Shown: piece by piece, positions 23,716 through 33,331 of the stretch | How positions within the stretch are numbered: position 1 is the first letter of the stretch | How the letters are laid out: each line of letters starts with the position of its first letter | Source of the DNA: JANSYL01 sp963921255 | Lineage (GTDB): Bacteria; Pseudomonadota; Alphaproteobacteria; Rhodobacterales; Rhodobacteraceae | Direction of reading: 5' to 3' | DNA length: 64,000 bases | Assembly: GCA_963921255.3 (NCBI GenBank) | Contig: CAWUEW020000003.1 | Location: 1,674,001-1,738,000 of the forward strand | The notes under the pieces: generated by a model | What the model was told of the DNA's origin: nothing | What the model saw: only the letters and a program-made list of their open reading frames with translations | The model's database searches: none | Program-made: the position numbers and the translations under genes

Positions 23716-25158
23716 ATGACCGCCCATTTCCCCTTCGACAACAGCTATGCCCGCCTGCCGGAACGGTTCTTCACGCGCCAGCCGCCCACGCCCGTCACGT
23801 CACCGGGCCTGATCGCCGTGAACCGGCCTTTGGCCGCGCAATTGGGCATCACGCTGCCTGAGGATGAAGCCGAGATCGCGGCACTTTTTGCGGGAAACGC
23901 CCTGCCTGACGGGGCAAACCCGTTGGCGCAGGTTTATGCGGGCCATCAATTCGGCGGCTGGTCCCCGCAATTGGGCGATGGACGGGCGGTTCTTCTGGGG
24001 GAGGTCGTTGCCCCCGACGGTGGTCGCTTTGACCTGCAGCTGAAAGGCTCCGGGCGCACCCCCTATAGCCGTATGGGCGATGGGCGCGCCTGGGTCGGAC
24101 CCGTTCTGCGCGAATACATCGTGTCCGAAGCGATGCATGCCCTTGGTATTCCGACAACACGCGCGCTGGCCGCCGTGACGACGGGCGAGATCGTGCTGCG
24201 CGAGGATCGCTTCCCCGGCGCCGTGTTCACCCGGGTGGCCCAATCCCATATTCGTGTGGGCACCTTCCAGTTCTTTGCATCGCGTCAGGACACCGACGCG
24301 CTTGAGGCGCTGATGGCCCATGTCATCGCCCGCCACTATCCCGAGGCGGACGGCCCCGAAACCCTTCTGCGGGCGGTGATCGAGCGACAGGCCAAGCTAA
24401 TCGCGGATTGGATGGCCGTGGGGTTCATCCATGGTGTCATGAACACCGACAATATGACTCTGTCGGGCGAAACCATCGACTATGGCCCTTGCGCCTTTCT
24501 GGATGCCTATCATCCCGACACCGTCTTTTCGTCCATCGATCAGTTTGGGCGGTACGCCTACGCCAACCAACCGCAGATCGCGGTCTGGAACCTTGCGCAG
24601 TTGGCCACGGCTCTCTTACCGCTCATGCCGGATCGGGATGACGGGATCGACCGGTTCACGGACGCGGTGAACGGGTTCGCCGACCGGTTCGACGCGGCCT
24701 GGCACACGAAATTGCGGGCAAAACTGGGGCTGGCCACGGAGGGCGGCGCAGATTTTGAGTTGGCGATGGATTTGCTGGCCCGGATGGCCAGCAACGGGGC
24801 CGATTTCACCCGCACCTTCCGCGCCTTGTCTGGTGCCGATCCGACGTCGGCCCGGAATGAATTCATCGACCCGACATCTTTCGACGCGTGGTTCGGCCCT
24901 TGGGCCACACGGATTGCGGACGAACCCGGATCAGAGGCCGATCGGCAGAGGCGCATGAAGGCGGTCAACCCCGCGCGCATACCGCGCAATCACCGGGTCG
25001 AGGAGGCCATCCAGGCCGCCGTCGCGGGCGATCTGTCTGTCTTCCACAGCCTGATGGCGGCATTGAACAATCCGTTCGATGACGCCCCGGACCTTGTCGC
25101 CTACGAAGAACCACCGACTGAGACCAGCCGTGTCACGCAAACCTTCTGTGGCACATAA
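23716..25158 (+). CDS. selO: Protein adenylyltransferase SelO
   Basis: SelO is a pseudokinase that transfers AMP from ATP to Ser, Thr or Tyr of target proteins and is linked to redox control. The 480-residue protein has the ATP-binding SGRTPYSRMGDGRAWVGPV, EYIVSEAMHALGIPTTRALA, the catalytic loop GFIHGVMNTDNM and the metal-binding DYGPCAFLD. It ends in TQTFCGT, placing a cysteine where the eukaryotic enzyme has selenocysteine. The ribosome site GAGAGGAA before 23716 is good. It converges with the EamA transporter. Confidence 0.95.
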   Translation: MTAHFPFDNSYARLPERFFTRQPPTPVTSPGLIAVNRPLAAQLGITLPEDEAEIAALFAGNALPDGANPLAQVYAGHQFGGWSPQLGDGRAVLLGEVVAPDGGRFDLQLKGSGRTPYSRMGDGRAWVGPVLREYIVSEAMHALGIPTTRALAAVTTGEIVLREDRFPGAVFTRVAQSHIRVGTFQFFASRQDTDALEALMAHVIARHYPEADGPETLLRAVIERQAKLIADWMAVGFIHGVMNTDNMTLSGETIDYGPCAFLDAYHPDTVFSSIDQFGRYAYANQPQIAVWNLAQLATALLPLMPDRDDGIDRFTDAVNGFADRFDAAWHTKLRAKLGLATEGGADFELAMDLLARMASNGADFTRTFRALSGADPTSARNEFIDPTSFDAWFGPWATRIADEPGSEADRQRRMKAVNPARIPRNHRVEEAIQAAVAGDLSVFHSLMAALNNPFDDAPDLVAYEEPPTETSRVTQTFCGT

Positions 25159-25163
25159 GGGCC

Positions 25164-26063
25164 TCAGACGGGTTTTTTGGGGGGCCTGTTGATCAGGACA
25201 ATCCCGATACAGACCAGAACGAGGGCCGCGATGATTTCCGGCCCGACGGCCTCGCCCAAGACGGCCCATCCGAGGGTCACACCAAAGACCGGCGCCAGAA
25301 AACTGAACGCAGCCACGGGCGCCGGGGGGTAGATCGTCAAAAGCCAGAACCACAGAAGGAACCCGGCGCTGACGACGGCGACGATCTGAAATCCCAGTCC
25401 GGCCCAATGCACCCATGTCGGATCCCGCAAAAGCGGCCCGAATGCCAGCGACACCACAAGCAGAACCGGGGCCGAGATCACCAATTGCCACAGAAGTTGC
25501 GTTTCGGGGGCTTCGCTTTTGAGGCGCGTTGCCCGGGCACACAGGGCGACACCGGCCCACAAAAGCGCAGCCGCCAGCGCGAACAGATCCCCCAAGAGCG
25601 ACGCGTTCCCGCCATCGCCGGTGTCCCGCATTGTTATGGCGATCACCATTCCCAAAACTGCAAGCGCCAGCCCAACCCCTTTGATCGGCGTGATCTTCTC
25701 GCCCGGGATCAAGACATGCGCCCCAAGCGCCAGCCACACAGGCATTGTGTAGAAAATCACAGAGGTTCGAGTGACGGTCGTCAGATCCAATGCGATGAAC
25801 AAGAACACGAACTCGGCCGCGAAGACGAGGCCGATGAGGATGCCCGGCCCCACCGTGCCCGGGGCGATCTTGAAGCTCAGGCCGCGAAACCGCATCCAAA
25901 GGTAGATACATACCGCACCACCCACCGACCGCAGGCCCGCGAGGAAAACGGGTTGGAGGCCTTCATTCGTGACCTTGATGGCCACCTGGTTGAACGCCAG
26001 AAGCAGCGAGAACCCGGTCAGCGCCACCGCCCCGAATAGGTCAATCCGATCTTTGCGTTCCAA
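25164..26063 (-). CDS. EamA/DMT-family transporter
   Basis: This is a ten-helix drug/metabolite transporter-type permease with two EamA repeats, 299 residues. The start is a TTG at 26063 with an AGGAGG site seven bases upstream. Longer frames run into the divergent Fur-family gene. The helices begin at FGAVALTGFSLLLAFNQVAIK and end at IIAALVLVCIGIVLINRP, with the typical AAAFS-like turn near PAPVAAFSFLAPVFGV. The solute is unknown. It is divergent from the Fur/Mur gene, so metal control is possible but not shown. Confidence 0.85.
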   Translation of the reverse strand: MERKDRIDLFGAVALTGFSLLLAFNQVAIKVTNEGLQPVFLAGLRSVGGAVCIYLWMRFRGLSFKIAPGTVGPGILIGLVFAAEFVFLFIALDLTTVTRTSVIFYTMPVWLALGAHVLIPGEKITPIKGVGLALAVLGMVIAITMRDTGDGGNASLLGDLFALAAALLWAGVALCARATRLKSEAPETQLLWQLVISAPVLLVVSLAFGPLLRDPTWVHWAGLGFQIVAVVSAGFLLWFWLLTIYPPAPVAAFSFLAPVFGVTLGWAVLGEAVGPEIIAALVLVCIGIVLINRPPKKPV

Positions 26064-26208
26064 CCGTGTTCCTCCTGCCGTTGCGTCTGACAGACTAGCC
26101 GCCGCCCCTGGTGTCAAGGACCGTCGACCTGCAGAGGTCCTGTGGCGTCTTCCCACTCGATCTAAAATCCAATAGAGAAACCTCGCACGAATTGCCGGGG
26201 GTGCGGTC

Positions 26209-26622
26209 ATGAGCGACACGATTGAATCGCGCTGCGAAGCCAAGGGTTTGCGCATGACAGACCAACGTCGTGTCATCGCGCAGGTGTTGGAGGCCGCCGA
26301 CGATCATCCCGACGTCGAAGAGCTTTACGCCCGCGCCTCGGCCCGTGACCCCCGCATCTCGATTGCGACCGTGTATCGGACGGTCAAACTGTTCGAGGAG
26401 TCCGGTATTCTGGATCGGCTTGAATTCGGCGACGGACGCGCGCGGTACGAGGATGCCGAGCGCGACCACCATGATCACCTGATCGACATGAACTCCGGGG
26501 AAGTGATCGAATTCGTCGACCCCGAGATCGAGGCGCTTCAGGAAAAGATCGCCGAAAAGCTTGGCTACCGGCTCAAGGGGCACAAGCTGGAACTGTATTG
26601 CGTGCCTCTGAAAAAGGGCTGA
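26209..26622 (+). CDS. Fur-family metal-responsive regulator, Mur/Fur type
   Basis: This 137-residue Fur-family repressor has the winged helix with ISIATVYRTVKLFEESG near residue 48 and the metal-binding segment RDHHDHLIDMNSGEVIEFVD near 85. It lacks the CxxC structural zinc pairs of gamma-proteobacterial Fur. That, and the N-terminal RCEAKGLRMTDQRRVIAQVL, match the alphaproteobacterial Fur/Mur branch, which often senses manganese rather than iron. Which metal it senses here is not certain. Its start is 145 bases from the divergent transporter gene. Confidence 0.88.
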   Translation: MSDTIESRCEAKGLRMTDQRRVIAQVLEAADDHPDVEELYARASARDPRISIATVYRTVKLFEESGILDRLEFGDGRARYEDAERDHHDHLIDMNSGEVIEFVDPEIEALQEKIAEKLGYRLKGHKLELYCVPLKKG

Positions 26623-26726
26623 CGCCGGCGCCTAGCGGAACCGGTCTGGCCGGCGCTCTCAAAACTTCGCTTTCCATCCAAGCAGGCACCCTGTAGTCCC
26701 ACAGGGCAGCGGGCGGAGGACCACAG

Positions 26727-27590
26727 TTGGACAACCTGAAGGGCATGGCGTGGATGACATTGGCCATGCTGGCCTTTGCGCTCACCGACATGACGATCAT
26801 CTTCACCGCGCGGGAGTTGCCCGTCGGGCAGATCATGGTGTTTTTCGGGTTTGGCGGCGCGGTCTTGTTCGCGATATGGGCCCGAATTCAGGGACATGCG
26901 TGGTTTTCCGAGGCGCTTCTGATGCGCCCCGTCATGGTCCGCAACTTCGCGGAGATGATGGCCACCGTCAGCTTTATTTTGGCGTTATCGCTTATTCCCT
27001 TGTCGGTCCTGTCTGCCGTTATCCAGGCGAACCCCCTTTTGGTGACACTTGGGGCCGCCATTTTTCTGGGTGAAAAGGTCGGGTGGCGACGATGGACGGC
27101 CATCGGCGTGGGCTTGGTGGGTGTGTTGATCATTCTGCGCCCCTGGACCGAAAGCTTCGATCCGAACATCCTGCTGGCCGTGGTCGCGGCCATTGGCCTG
27201 TCGTTGCGGGATCTGGCCACCCGACCGGTTCCGCGAACGGTGCCGACAACGCTGCTGGCAAGTTACAGCTTCGCAGCCGTGTCGGTCGCGGGGCTGATCA
27301 TGATGCTGTTCCTGGGCGAAAGCGTCGTGCCATCCGTGGCCACGTTCGGATGGGTGATTGCGGGCATCCTCATGGGTATGGTTGCCGTTTTTGCAATCAC
27401 CGCCGCGATGCGCGTCGGCGACATCGCGGTCGTCACACCGTTTCGCTACACCCGCCTGGTGTTCGCCCTGATCATCGCCTTGATCGTGTTCGGCGAAGAG
27501 GTGGATGCCTTGACCCTTCTCGGCGCTGCGATCGTGATCGCGACCGGCCTTTACAGCCTGTGGCGCGAACGACAATCCGCCGGGTCCTGA
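26727..27590 (+). CDS. EamA/DMT-family transporter
   Basis: This second ten-helix EamA permease (287 residues) lies downstream of the Fur/Mur gene. The start is a TTG at 26727 with GGAGGA seven bases upstream. Two repeats are visible: ADMT-type helices with FGFGGAVLFAIWAR and the conserved loop LIPLSVLSAVIQANPLLVTL, then GDIAVVTPFRYTRLVFALII in the second half. It differs clearly from the EamA gene at 25.2-26.1 kb and is not a recent duplicate. The substrate is unknown. Confidence 0.85.
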   Translation: MDNLKGMAWMTLAMLAFALTDMTIIFTARELPVGQIMVFFGFGGAVLFAIWARIQGHAWFSEALLMRPVMVRNFAEMMATVSFILALSLIPLSVLSAVIQANPLLVTLGAAIFLGEKVGWRRWTAIGVGLVGVLIILRPWTESFDPNILLAVVAAIGLSLRDLATRPVPRTVPTTLLASYSFAAVSVAGLIMMLFLGESVVPSVATFGWVIAGILMGMVAVFAITAAMRVGDIAVVTPFRYTRLVFALIIALIVFGEEVDALTLLGAAIVIATGLYSLWRERQSAGS

Positions 27591-27626
27591 CGCGCATCTG
27601 CCGCACCGTTAGCGCTATCATTGCGC

Positions 27627-27655
27627 TTCGCACCCCCCGCTCACCCTGCTATAGA
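27627..27655 (+). promoter_or_regulatory. Probable eno promoter
   Basis: TTCGCA and TATAGA are spaced by 17 bases, ending 34 bases before the eno start. Confidence 0.45.
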
Positions 27656-27689
27656 CGCGCCAAAGCTGCGCAGTTCTAAGAGGGATGCC

Positions 27690-28967
27690 ATGAGCACCGT
27701 ATACGACATTCACGCCCGCGAAATTCTAGACAGCCGGGGCAATCCCACCGTCGAGGTCGATATCACCCTGGAAGACGGCACGCTTGGGCGCGCCGCGGTT
27801 CCATCGGGCGCCTCGACCGGCGTGCACGAAGCCGTCGAAAAACGCGATGGCGACAAAAGCCGCTACATGGGCAAGGGCGTGCAGGACGCGGTCGCCGCCG
27901 TGAACGGCGAGATTGCCGAGGCACTTCTTGGGGTCGATGCGACCGATCAGGAAGGTATCGACGCCATGATGATCGAACTGGATGGCACCCCCAACAAGGG
28001 CCGTCTGGGTGCAAACGCGATCCTGGGTGTCAGCCTGGCCCTCGCAAAGGCGGCGGCGGATTTCACCGCGCAGCCGCTTTATCGGTATGTCGGGGGCACC
28101 GCCGCGCATGTTTTGCCTGTGCCGATGATGAACATCATCAATGGCGGGGAACATGCCGACAACCCGATCGACATCCAGGAATTCATGATCATGCCGGTGT
28201 CGGCCAGCAGCATCGCAGATGCGGTGCGCATGGGGTCCGAAGTCTTCCATACATTGAAGAAGGAACTGTCTGCCGCAGGCCTATCGACCGGCATCGGCGA
28301 TGAAGGCGGGTTTGCGCCCGATCTCAGTTCGACCCGCGACGCGCTGGATTTCGTTTTGAAGAGCGCTGAAAAGGCCGGCTACACGCCCGGCGATGACATC
28401 ATGCTAGCGCTGGATTGCGCAGCGACCGAGTACTTCAAAGACGGCTCTTATGTGCTTTCGGGTGAAGGAAAAACACTCAGCGCGGAAGAGAACGTTGCCT
28501 ATCTGCAGGCGCTGGTATCGGATTACCCGATCCTGTCGATCGAAGACGGCTGTTCGGAGGATGATTGGGACGGTTGGAAAATGCTGACCGACGCGATTGG
28601 TGACAAAGTTCAACTCGTCGGGGATGATTTGTTCGTAACCAACCCCGCCCGGCTTGCCGAAGGGATTGAAAAAGGCTGCGCCAACTCGCTTCTGGTGAAG
28701 GTCAACCAGATTGGCACGCTCAGCGAAACGATGGCCGCGGTCAACATGGCCCATCGCAACCGCATGACCTGTGTGATGTCGCACCGGTCGGGCGAGACCG
28801 AAGATGCCACGATCGCAGATTTGGCCGTGGCGACCAATTGCGGGCAGATCAAGACCGGCAGCCTTGCGCGGTCGGACCGGCTGGCCAAGTACAACCAGCT
28901 GATCCGTATCGAAGAGCAATTGGGTGAAACCGCCGTCTACGCAGGACGCTCCATCTTGCGCGGCTAA
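27690..28967 (+). CDS. eno: Enolase
   Basis: Enolase interconverts 2-phosphoglycerate and phosphoenolpyruvate in glycolysis and gluconeogenesis, and is often part of the RNA degradosome. The 425-residue protein begins at ATG 27690 with IHAREILDSRGNPTVEVD. It has the catalytic segments GASTGVHEAVE, SIEDGCSEDDWDGW, GDDLFVTNPARL, LLVKVNQIGTLSET and VMSHRSGETEDATIADLAV. An AGAGGGATG ribosome region precedes it. A strong terminator follows. Confidence 0.97.
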   Translation: MSTVYDIHAREILDSRGNPTVEVDITLEDGTLGRAAVPSGASTGVHEAVEKRDGDKSRYMGKGVQDAVAAVNGEIAEALLGVDATDQEGIDAMMIELDGTPNKGRLGANAILGVSLALAKAAADFTAQPLYRYVGGTAAHVLPVPMMNIINGGEHADNPIDIQEFMIMPVSASSIADAVRMGSEVFHTLKKELSAAGLSTGIGDEGGFAPDLSSTRDALDFVLKSAEKAGYTPGDDIMLALDCAATEYFKDGSYVLSGEGKTLSAEENVAYLQALVSDYPILSIEDGCSEDDWDGWKMLTDAIGDKVQLVGDDLFVTNPARLAEGIEKGCANSLLVKVNQIGTLSETMAAVNMAHRNRMTCVMSHRSGETEDATIADLAVATNCGQIKTGSLARSDRLAKYNQLIRIEEQLGETAVYAGRSILRG

Positions 28968-29004
28968 GGATCGTCCGTAAAACTATCGCGGAAACGCGAT
29001 GCGC

Positions 29005-29047
29005 AAAGCACCACTTTGGCCCAACGCCGCGTGGTGCTTTGTTTTTT
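29005..29047 (+). terminator. Rho-independent terminator of eno
   Basis: AAAGCACCAC and GTGGTGCTTT form a perfect 10-bp stem with a 16-base loop, followed by GTTTTTTG. Confidence 0.85.
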
Positions 29048-29064
29048 GGTAGTGTGTAAACGGT

Positions 29065-30471
29065 ATGCTTGGCGATTACGTAGCCCGCGACGCTATGGCG
29101 GGATCTCAGGACACGGAAGACGATCTGGCCACGGGCTTGATGCAATTGCGCAAGTCCGAGTTCGGGTATGCGACTGAGGTGGCTGTTCGTTACGTGTTGG
29201 TCATTTCGGGGGCCAGTGCCCTCTATCTCTATTCGGGGGTATGGTACGGCTTGGTCTGGGCCGCCGCTTACCTGTTCTCGCAGTTTCTGACCTATGTGGC
29301 GCTGTATCGCGCGAAACCGCCCTACCGCCACCTCGACTACGCCTTCGGGATCGGTGGACTTCTTCTGACAAGCACCATCTTCGTGACCCTGCCAGTCGGG
29401 GTTTTCATGTTTTGCGATCCGGTCTTGGCCTATGGCGGCGGCATGGCCTTGGTTGCGCTCTGTGTGTTTTCGCTTTGGCGTGAAGACCCGCCCGTGGTCT
29501 TGCTGCCCTACGATCTTGGTTTGGCGTGGGTGACAGCAGCACTTATCGGATGGGCGGCCTATCCCGTGGGCCAAGGCATCCTGGCGCAGGGCATCGTGAT
29601 CGTTCTGACCATAACGGCTGTGAGCTACTATTCGTTCGCGCTTGTGGCCAACACCCGCACCCGGCAGCAGCTTCGCTCGGCCGCGAAGCGCGGCATCGAG
29701 GCCCAGAAAATGGAAGCCATCGGCCGCCTGTCGGGTGGAATAGCGCATGATTTCAACAACATTCTGACCGTTCTTCAAGGAAACTTGGAACTCTACCAAG
29801 AAATCAATGACCCGGAGGAACGGAGCAGACTTATCCAAGAAGCGCATCAGGCCAGCCGGCGCGCCGCCGGCCTTGTGGCGCAACTGCTGGCCTATGCCCG
29901 CCGGGCCCCCCTGACGCCCCGCGACGTGAGCGTCGCCGCCACCATCGATGAATTGGCGGCCCTGTCCGCTCGCCTTTTGCCCGCAAACATATCCGTATTT
30001 CCGGCCATCCCGTTGACGGACGTTTCGGTGCGGGCCGATCATGATCAGCTGATCTCGGCGCTCCTGAACCTCATTCAAAATGCCCGCGACGCGATGCCGG
30101 ACCGTGGCGAAATCACCATTTCGGCCCGCGCGATCATCGTAGGCGTCGCCACCCGATCTTTGGGCCTCAGGTCGGGGCGGTACGTGCGGTTCTCCATCGC
30201 GGACACCGGGACCGGCATGCCACCCGAGGTCGCGGCCCGCGCGGTGGAGCCGTTCTTCTCAACAAAGCCCGTTGGAGAAGGATCCGGCCTCGGCCTTTCG
30301 ACCGCCAAAGGCTTCGCGGAACAGTCGGGCGGCACATTGACCATCAAGAGCGACGAAAAAGGGACTGAAGTCGCGCTCTATTCGCCGCAAAGTGATGACG
30401 CGGTGCAGACGGACACCGCGCAAGCAAAGAGCCCGACACATGACAGCCGACGAGATCATCGCCCATCTTGA
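29065..30471 (+). CDS. Membrane-bound sensor histidine kinase
   Basis: This 468-residue sensor kinase has about six membrane helices in the first 210 residues and no evident periplasmic sensor. The dimerisation/phosphoacceptor box follows, IGRLSGGIAHDFNNILTVLQ near residue 222, of the CckA/NtrB-like class. The ATPase domain has LLNLIQNARDAMPDRGEI (N box), IADTGTGMPPE (G1), FFSTKPVGEGSGLGLSTAKG (F and G2). No receiver domain or partner regulator lies nearby, so it is an orphan kinase. The signal is unknown, but the helices themselves may sense membrane state. Its last 32 bases overlap the cupin gene. Confidence 0.87.
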   Translation: MLGDYVARDAMAGSQDTEDDLATGLMQLRKSEFGYATEVAVRYVLVISGASALYLYSGVWYGLVWAAAYLFSQFLTYVALYRAKPPYRHLDYAFGIGGLLLTSTIFVTLPVGVFMFCDPVLAYGGGMALVALCVFSLWREDPPVVLLPYDLGLAWVTAALIGWAAYPVGQGILAQGIVIVLTITAVSYYSFALVANTRTRQQLRSAAKRGIEAQKMEAIGRLSGGIAHDFNNILTVLQGNLELYQEINDPEERSRLIQEAHQASRRAAGLVAQLLAYARRAPLTPRDVSVAATIDELAALSARLLPANISVFPAIPLTDVSVRADHDQLISALLNLIQNARDAMPDRGEITISARAIIVGVATRSLGLRSGRYVRFSIADTGTGMPPEVAARAVEPFFSTKPVGEGSGLGLSTAKGFAEQSGGTLTIKSDEKGTEVALYSPQSDDAVQTDTAQAKSPTHDSRRDHRPS

Positions 30472-30862
30472 TTTGCAGCCCCATCCCGAAGGCGGGCATT
30501 ACCGCCAAACCTGGGTGGCAGACGCAGATGGGACGCGGCCCAGTGGCACCTGCATCTACTTTCTGTTGAAGGCCGGCGAATCCAGCCACTGGCACAAGGT
30601 GGATGCGACCGAGATCTGGCTCTTTCATGCGGGGGCGCCCCTCATCCTGTCGATGGCGGCGGACGATGACGGACCGGCGCATGATCACGTTCTCAGCCCC
30701 GATCTGTCGGAGGGCGCGCCTCAGATCATCGTGCCCGAGAACCATTGGCAGGCGGCGCGGACCACCGGGGCATATACCCTTGTGTCTTGCACGGTCTCAC
30801 CGGGGTTCCTGTTCGACGGCTTCACCCTCGCCAGTCCCGACTTCGACATACGCCGCGCCTAG
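30440..30862 (+). CDS. Cupin protein of the DUF985 family
   Basis: This small beta-barrel (cupin) protein of 140 residues has the DUF985 start LQPHPEGGHYRQTW, the central SSHWHKVDATEIWLFHAG and the end VSCTVSPGFLFDGFTLAS. The yeast family member binds a nucleotide-sugar-like ligand, but no reaction is established. Its ATG at 30440 lies inside the kinase 3' end, so the genes are coupled. The stop overlaps the convergent anmK stop. Confidence 0.85.
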   Translation: MTADEIIAHLDLQPHPEGGHYRQTWVADADGTRPSGTCIYFLLKAGESSHWHKVDATEIWLFHAGAPLILSMAADDDGPAHDHVLSPDLSEGAPQIIVPENHWQAARTTGAYTLVSCTVSPGFLFDGFTLASPDFDIRRA

Positions 30863-31965
30863 GGGCGCGATACCTGGCCGCCGCCCACCGCCGCGGCAAC
30901 GCCGGTTGTGCCGGGGGCCGAGGTGGTCAAACCGTTCAGCACGCGGGCGGCGAGGAACGCAAAGGCTTGCGCTTCCAGGGCGTCCCCATCGAACCCGACC
31001 GCGTCGATTGCGGATACCGGACACGCCAGCACCGCGCCCAGGCGCTGCAGGATGGTCGCATTCCATCGCCCACCGCCCGTGACCCAAAGAGCGGTCGGCG
31101 GCGTCGGCATGTGCTCCATGGCCCGATGGACGGTGGCCACTGCCGCTTCGGCCAACGTGGCCAATGCATCCGCATCCGAAAGCTCGGCGACGGCGGCGCC
31201 GAGGGTCTCAAAATCCAACCGGTCCAGAGACTTGGGCGGCACACGAAAGAAGTAGGGCTGCCTCAGGAAGTCTTCGACGATCGATGCGTGGGCCTGGCCG
31301 GATGCGGCCAAGGCCCCGTTCTTGTCGTAGGGTCCCAATCCGCGCGCCTGCATGGCGTCATCCATCGGTCCGTTCGCGGGGCCGGTGTCAAATGCAAGAA
31401 GCGCCCCCGGGGCATCCGGGCTGTCGGCCAAGGGATCAATCCACGTGATGTTACCGACACCGCCAAGGTTCAGGATCGCAATCGGCGCTGTCGCTTTGGC
31501 CTTGCGCGCAAGGGCCCAGTGATAGAACGGCGCCAGGGGCGCACCCTGCCCGCCCAAAGCCATGTCCGAGCTGCGGAAGTCCCAGACAACCGGCAGGCCA
31601 AGCGCGTCCGCCAGTCGCGCCCCTGACCCGGCTTGATGCGTCCGGCCCGCATCGGGGTCATGGGCCAGTGTTTGCCCATGAAAGCCCAGGCACTCGGCCT
31701 CGAGCCCGTCCAGCGCATCAAGGTGGGCGGCCTCGACCACAGCGGCGGCGGCCTCTGTTTCAGGGCTGCCCGGCCAGTGCCCAAGCGCGGCCCGTATCAC
31801 CGCGCGTTCGTCTGCCGCGTAAGGGCGGAACCGTGTCTCGCCGACATCGAAAATCGACACGCCGTCCGTCTCCAGCACGGCGAGGTCGACACCGTCCATC
31901 GACGTGCCCGACATCGCACCGACGATCCTCCGGACGGCAAGCGCCGCCTTGCCCTTTCCCTTCAT
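30859..31965 (-). CDS. anmK: Anhydro-N-acetylmuramic acid kinase
   Basis: AnmK phosphorylates and opens 1,6-anhydro-N-acetylmuramic acid released during cell-wall turnover, returning it to N-acetylmuramate 6-phosphate. The 368-residue protein has the N-terminal phosphate-binding IVGAMSGTSMDGVDLAVLE, the catalytic-base region around LNLGGVGNITWIDP and the C-terminal WVTGGGRWNATILQRL. The ATG at 31965 is the first before the motif. The gene is divergent from tyrS, as is common in this group of bacteria. Confidence 0.95.
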   Translation of the reverse strand: MKGKGKAALAVRRIVGAMSGTSMDGVDLAVLETDGVSIFDVGETRFRPYAADERAVIRAALGHWPGSPETEAAAAVVEAAHLDALDGLEAECLGFHGQTLAHDPDAGRTHQAGSGARLADALGLPVVWDFRSSDMALGGQGAPLAPFYHWALARKAKATAPIAILNLGGVGNITWIDPLADSPDAPGALLAFDTGPANGPMDDAMQARGLGPYDKNGALAASGQAHASIVEDFLRQPYFFRVPPKSLDRLDFETLGAAVAELSDADALATLAEAAVATVHRAMEHMPTPPTALWVTGGGRWNATILQRLGAVLACPVSAIDAVGFDGDALEAQAFAFLAARVLNGLTTSAPGTTGVAAAVGGGQVSRP

Positions 31966-32004
31966 GCTGCTGCCCGTTATAGCCGCTGATAGCTTCACTG
32001 AAAC

Positions 32005-33267
32005 ATGGACCAGCCCCCCATGACCTACCAGCCCAAATCTGAATTCCTGCGCATCATCATTGCGCGTGGGTTTCTGGCCGATTGCACCGATCTGCAAGGC
32101 CTGGACGAACAGCTCATCAACGGGCCAGTGACGTGCTATATCGGCTATGATGCAACGGCTCAGTCGCTGCATGTCGGCCATCTGTTGAACGTGATGCTGC
32201 TGAGGTGGTGGCAAAAGACCGGGAACAAGCCGATCACGCTCATGGGCGGGGGCACCACCAAGGTGGGTGACCCGTCTTTCCGCGCGGATGAACGGCCCCT
32301 GTTGGGCCCCGAGCAGATCAACGCGAATATCGCGGGGATGCAGAAGGTTTTTGACCGGTACCTCGATTACGGCGATGGGCAGGCGCAGATGCTGAACAAC
32401 GCCACATGGCTGGACGGGTTGAATTACCTCGACTTCCTGCGCGACATCGGGCGGCACTTCTCGGTCAACCGGATGTTGTCCTTCGAGTCGGTGAAATCCC
32501 GACTGGACCGCGAGCAGAGCCTGAGTTTCCTTGAGTTCAACTACATGATCCTCCAGGCCTACGACTTCCTCGAGCTGAACCGTCGCGAAGGCTGCCTGTT
32601 GCAGATGGGCGGCTCGGACCAGTGGGGCAACATCGTGAACGGGATCGATCTGACCCGGCGCGTTCTGGATCAAGAGATTTACGGCCTGACCACCCCGCTT
32701 CTGACCACGTCAGACGGCAAGAAGATGGGCAAATCGCAGGGCGGTGCGATCTGGCTGAACGGCGACATGCTCAGCCCGTACGAATTCTGGCAGTTCTGGC
32801 GCAACACGACCGATGCCGATGTCGGCCGATTCCTGAAGCTCTACACCGAGTTGCCGGTCGAAGAATGCGACCGCCTCGGCGCCCTGGAAGGGTCCGAGAT
32901 CAACGATGCGAAAATCGTCCTGGCCAACGAGGTGACGACGCTTTTGCACGGGGCCGAGGCCGCGCGCGCCGCGGAAGCCACCGCGCGGGAAGTCTTTGAA
33001 AAAGGCGGCACCGGTGACGATTTGCCGACCCTCACGCTCAGCGCGGACGAAATCGGCGACGGCATCTCGGTGGTTCAACTGATCACCCGCACCGGGCTTG
33101 CCAAATCGGGCAAGGAAGCCAAGCGCCTGATCTCGGACAACGGGGCGCGCCTGAACGACGCGCCGCTGAGCGATGCGGGCCTTATGATCGGCCTTGGCGA
33201 TCTGGCCGAGCCGCTCAAACTGAGTGCGGGCAAGAAACGTCATGCCCTGGTCGTCTTGCAGGATTGA
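32005..33267 (+). CDS. tyrS: Tyrosyl-tRNA synthetase
   Basis: TyrS charges tRNA-Tyr. The protein of up to 420 residues has the class I HIGH motif as LHVGHLLNVM near residue 50, the tyrosine-binding YMILQAYDFLELN with QMGGSDQWGNI, the KMSKS motif as KKMGKSQGGAI near 240, and a C-terminal S4 RNA-binding domain (RTGLAKSGKEAKRLISDNGA). Two starts are possible, 32005 and the ATG at 32020. Neither has a clear ribosome site. Confidence 0.96.
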   Translation: MDQPPMTYQPKSEFLRIIIARGFLADCTDLQGLDEQLINGPVTCYIGYDATAQSLHVGHLLNVMLLRWWQKTGNKPITLMGGGTTKVGDPSFRADERPLLGPEQINANIAGMQKVFDRYLDYGDGQAQMLNNATWLDGLNYLDFLRDIGRHFSVNRMLSFESVKSRLDREQSLSFLEFNYMILQAYDFLELNRREGCLLQMGGSDQWGNIVNGIDLTRRVLDQEIYGLTTPLLTTSDGKKMGKSQGGAIWLNGDMLSPYEFWQFWRNTTDADVGRFLKLYTELPVEECDRLGALEGSEINDAKIVLANEVTTLLHGAEAARAAEATAREVFEKGGTGDDLPTLTLSADEIGDGISVVQLITRTGLAKSGKEAKRLISDNGARLNDAPLSDAGLMIGLGDLAEPLKLSAGKKRHALVVLQD

Positions 33268-33331
33268 GCCGCGCCAGTTGGCCGGCGAGATTTAACCAAG
33301 GATTAGACATTTCCGGCAAACGGTCGCGGGC

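Noticed and set aside
26624..26657. Terminator after the Fur/Mur gene
   Set aside because: A GC hairpin (CGCCGGC/GCCGGCG) can be drawn, but there is no T-run and the downstream EamA gene begins soon after, so I did not list it.
31966..32673. Upstream extension of anmK to a 604-residue protein
   Set aside because: The extra part lies antisense to tyrS and has no similarity to the kinase. The AnmK motif begins just after the ATG at 31965.
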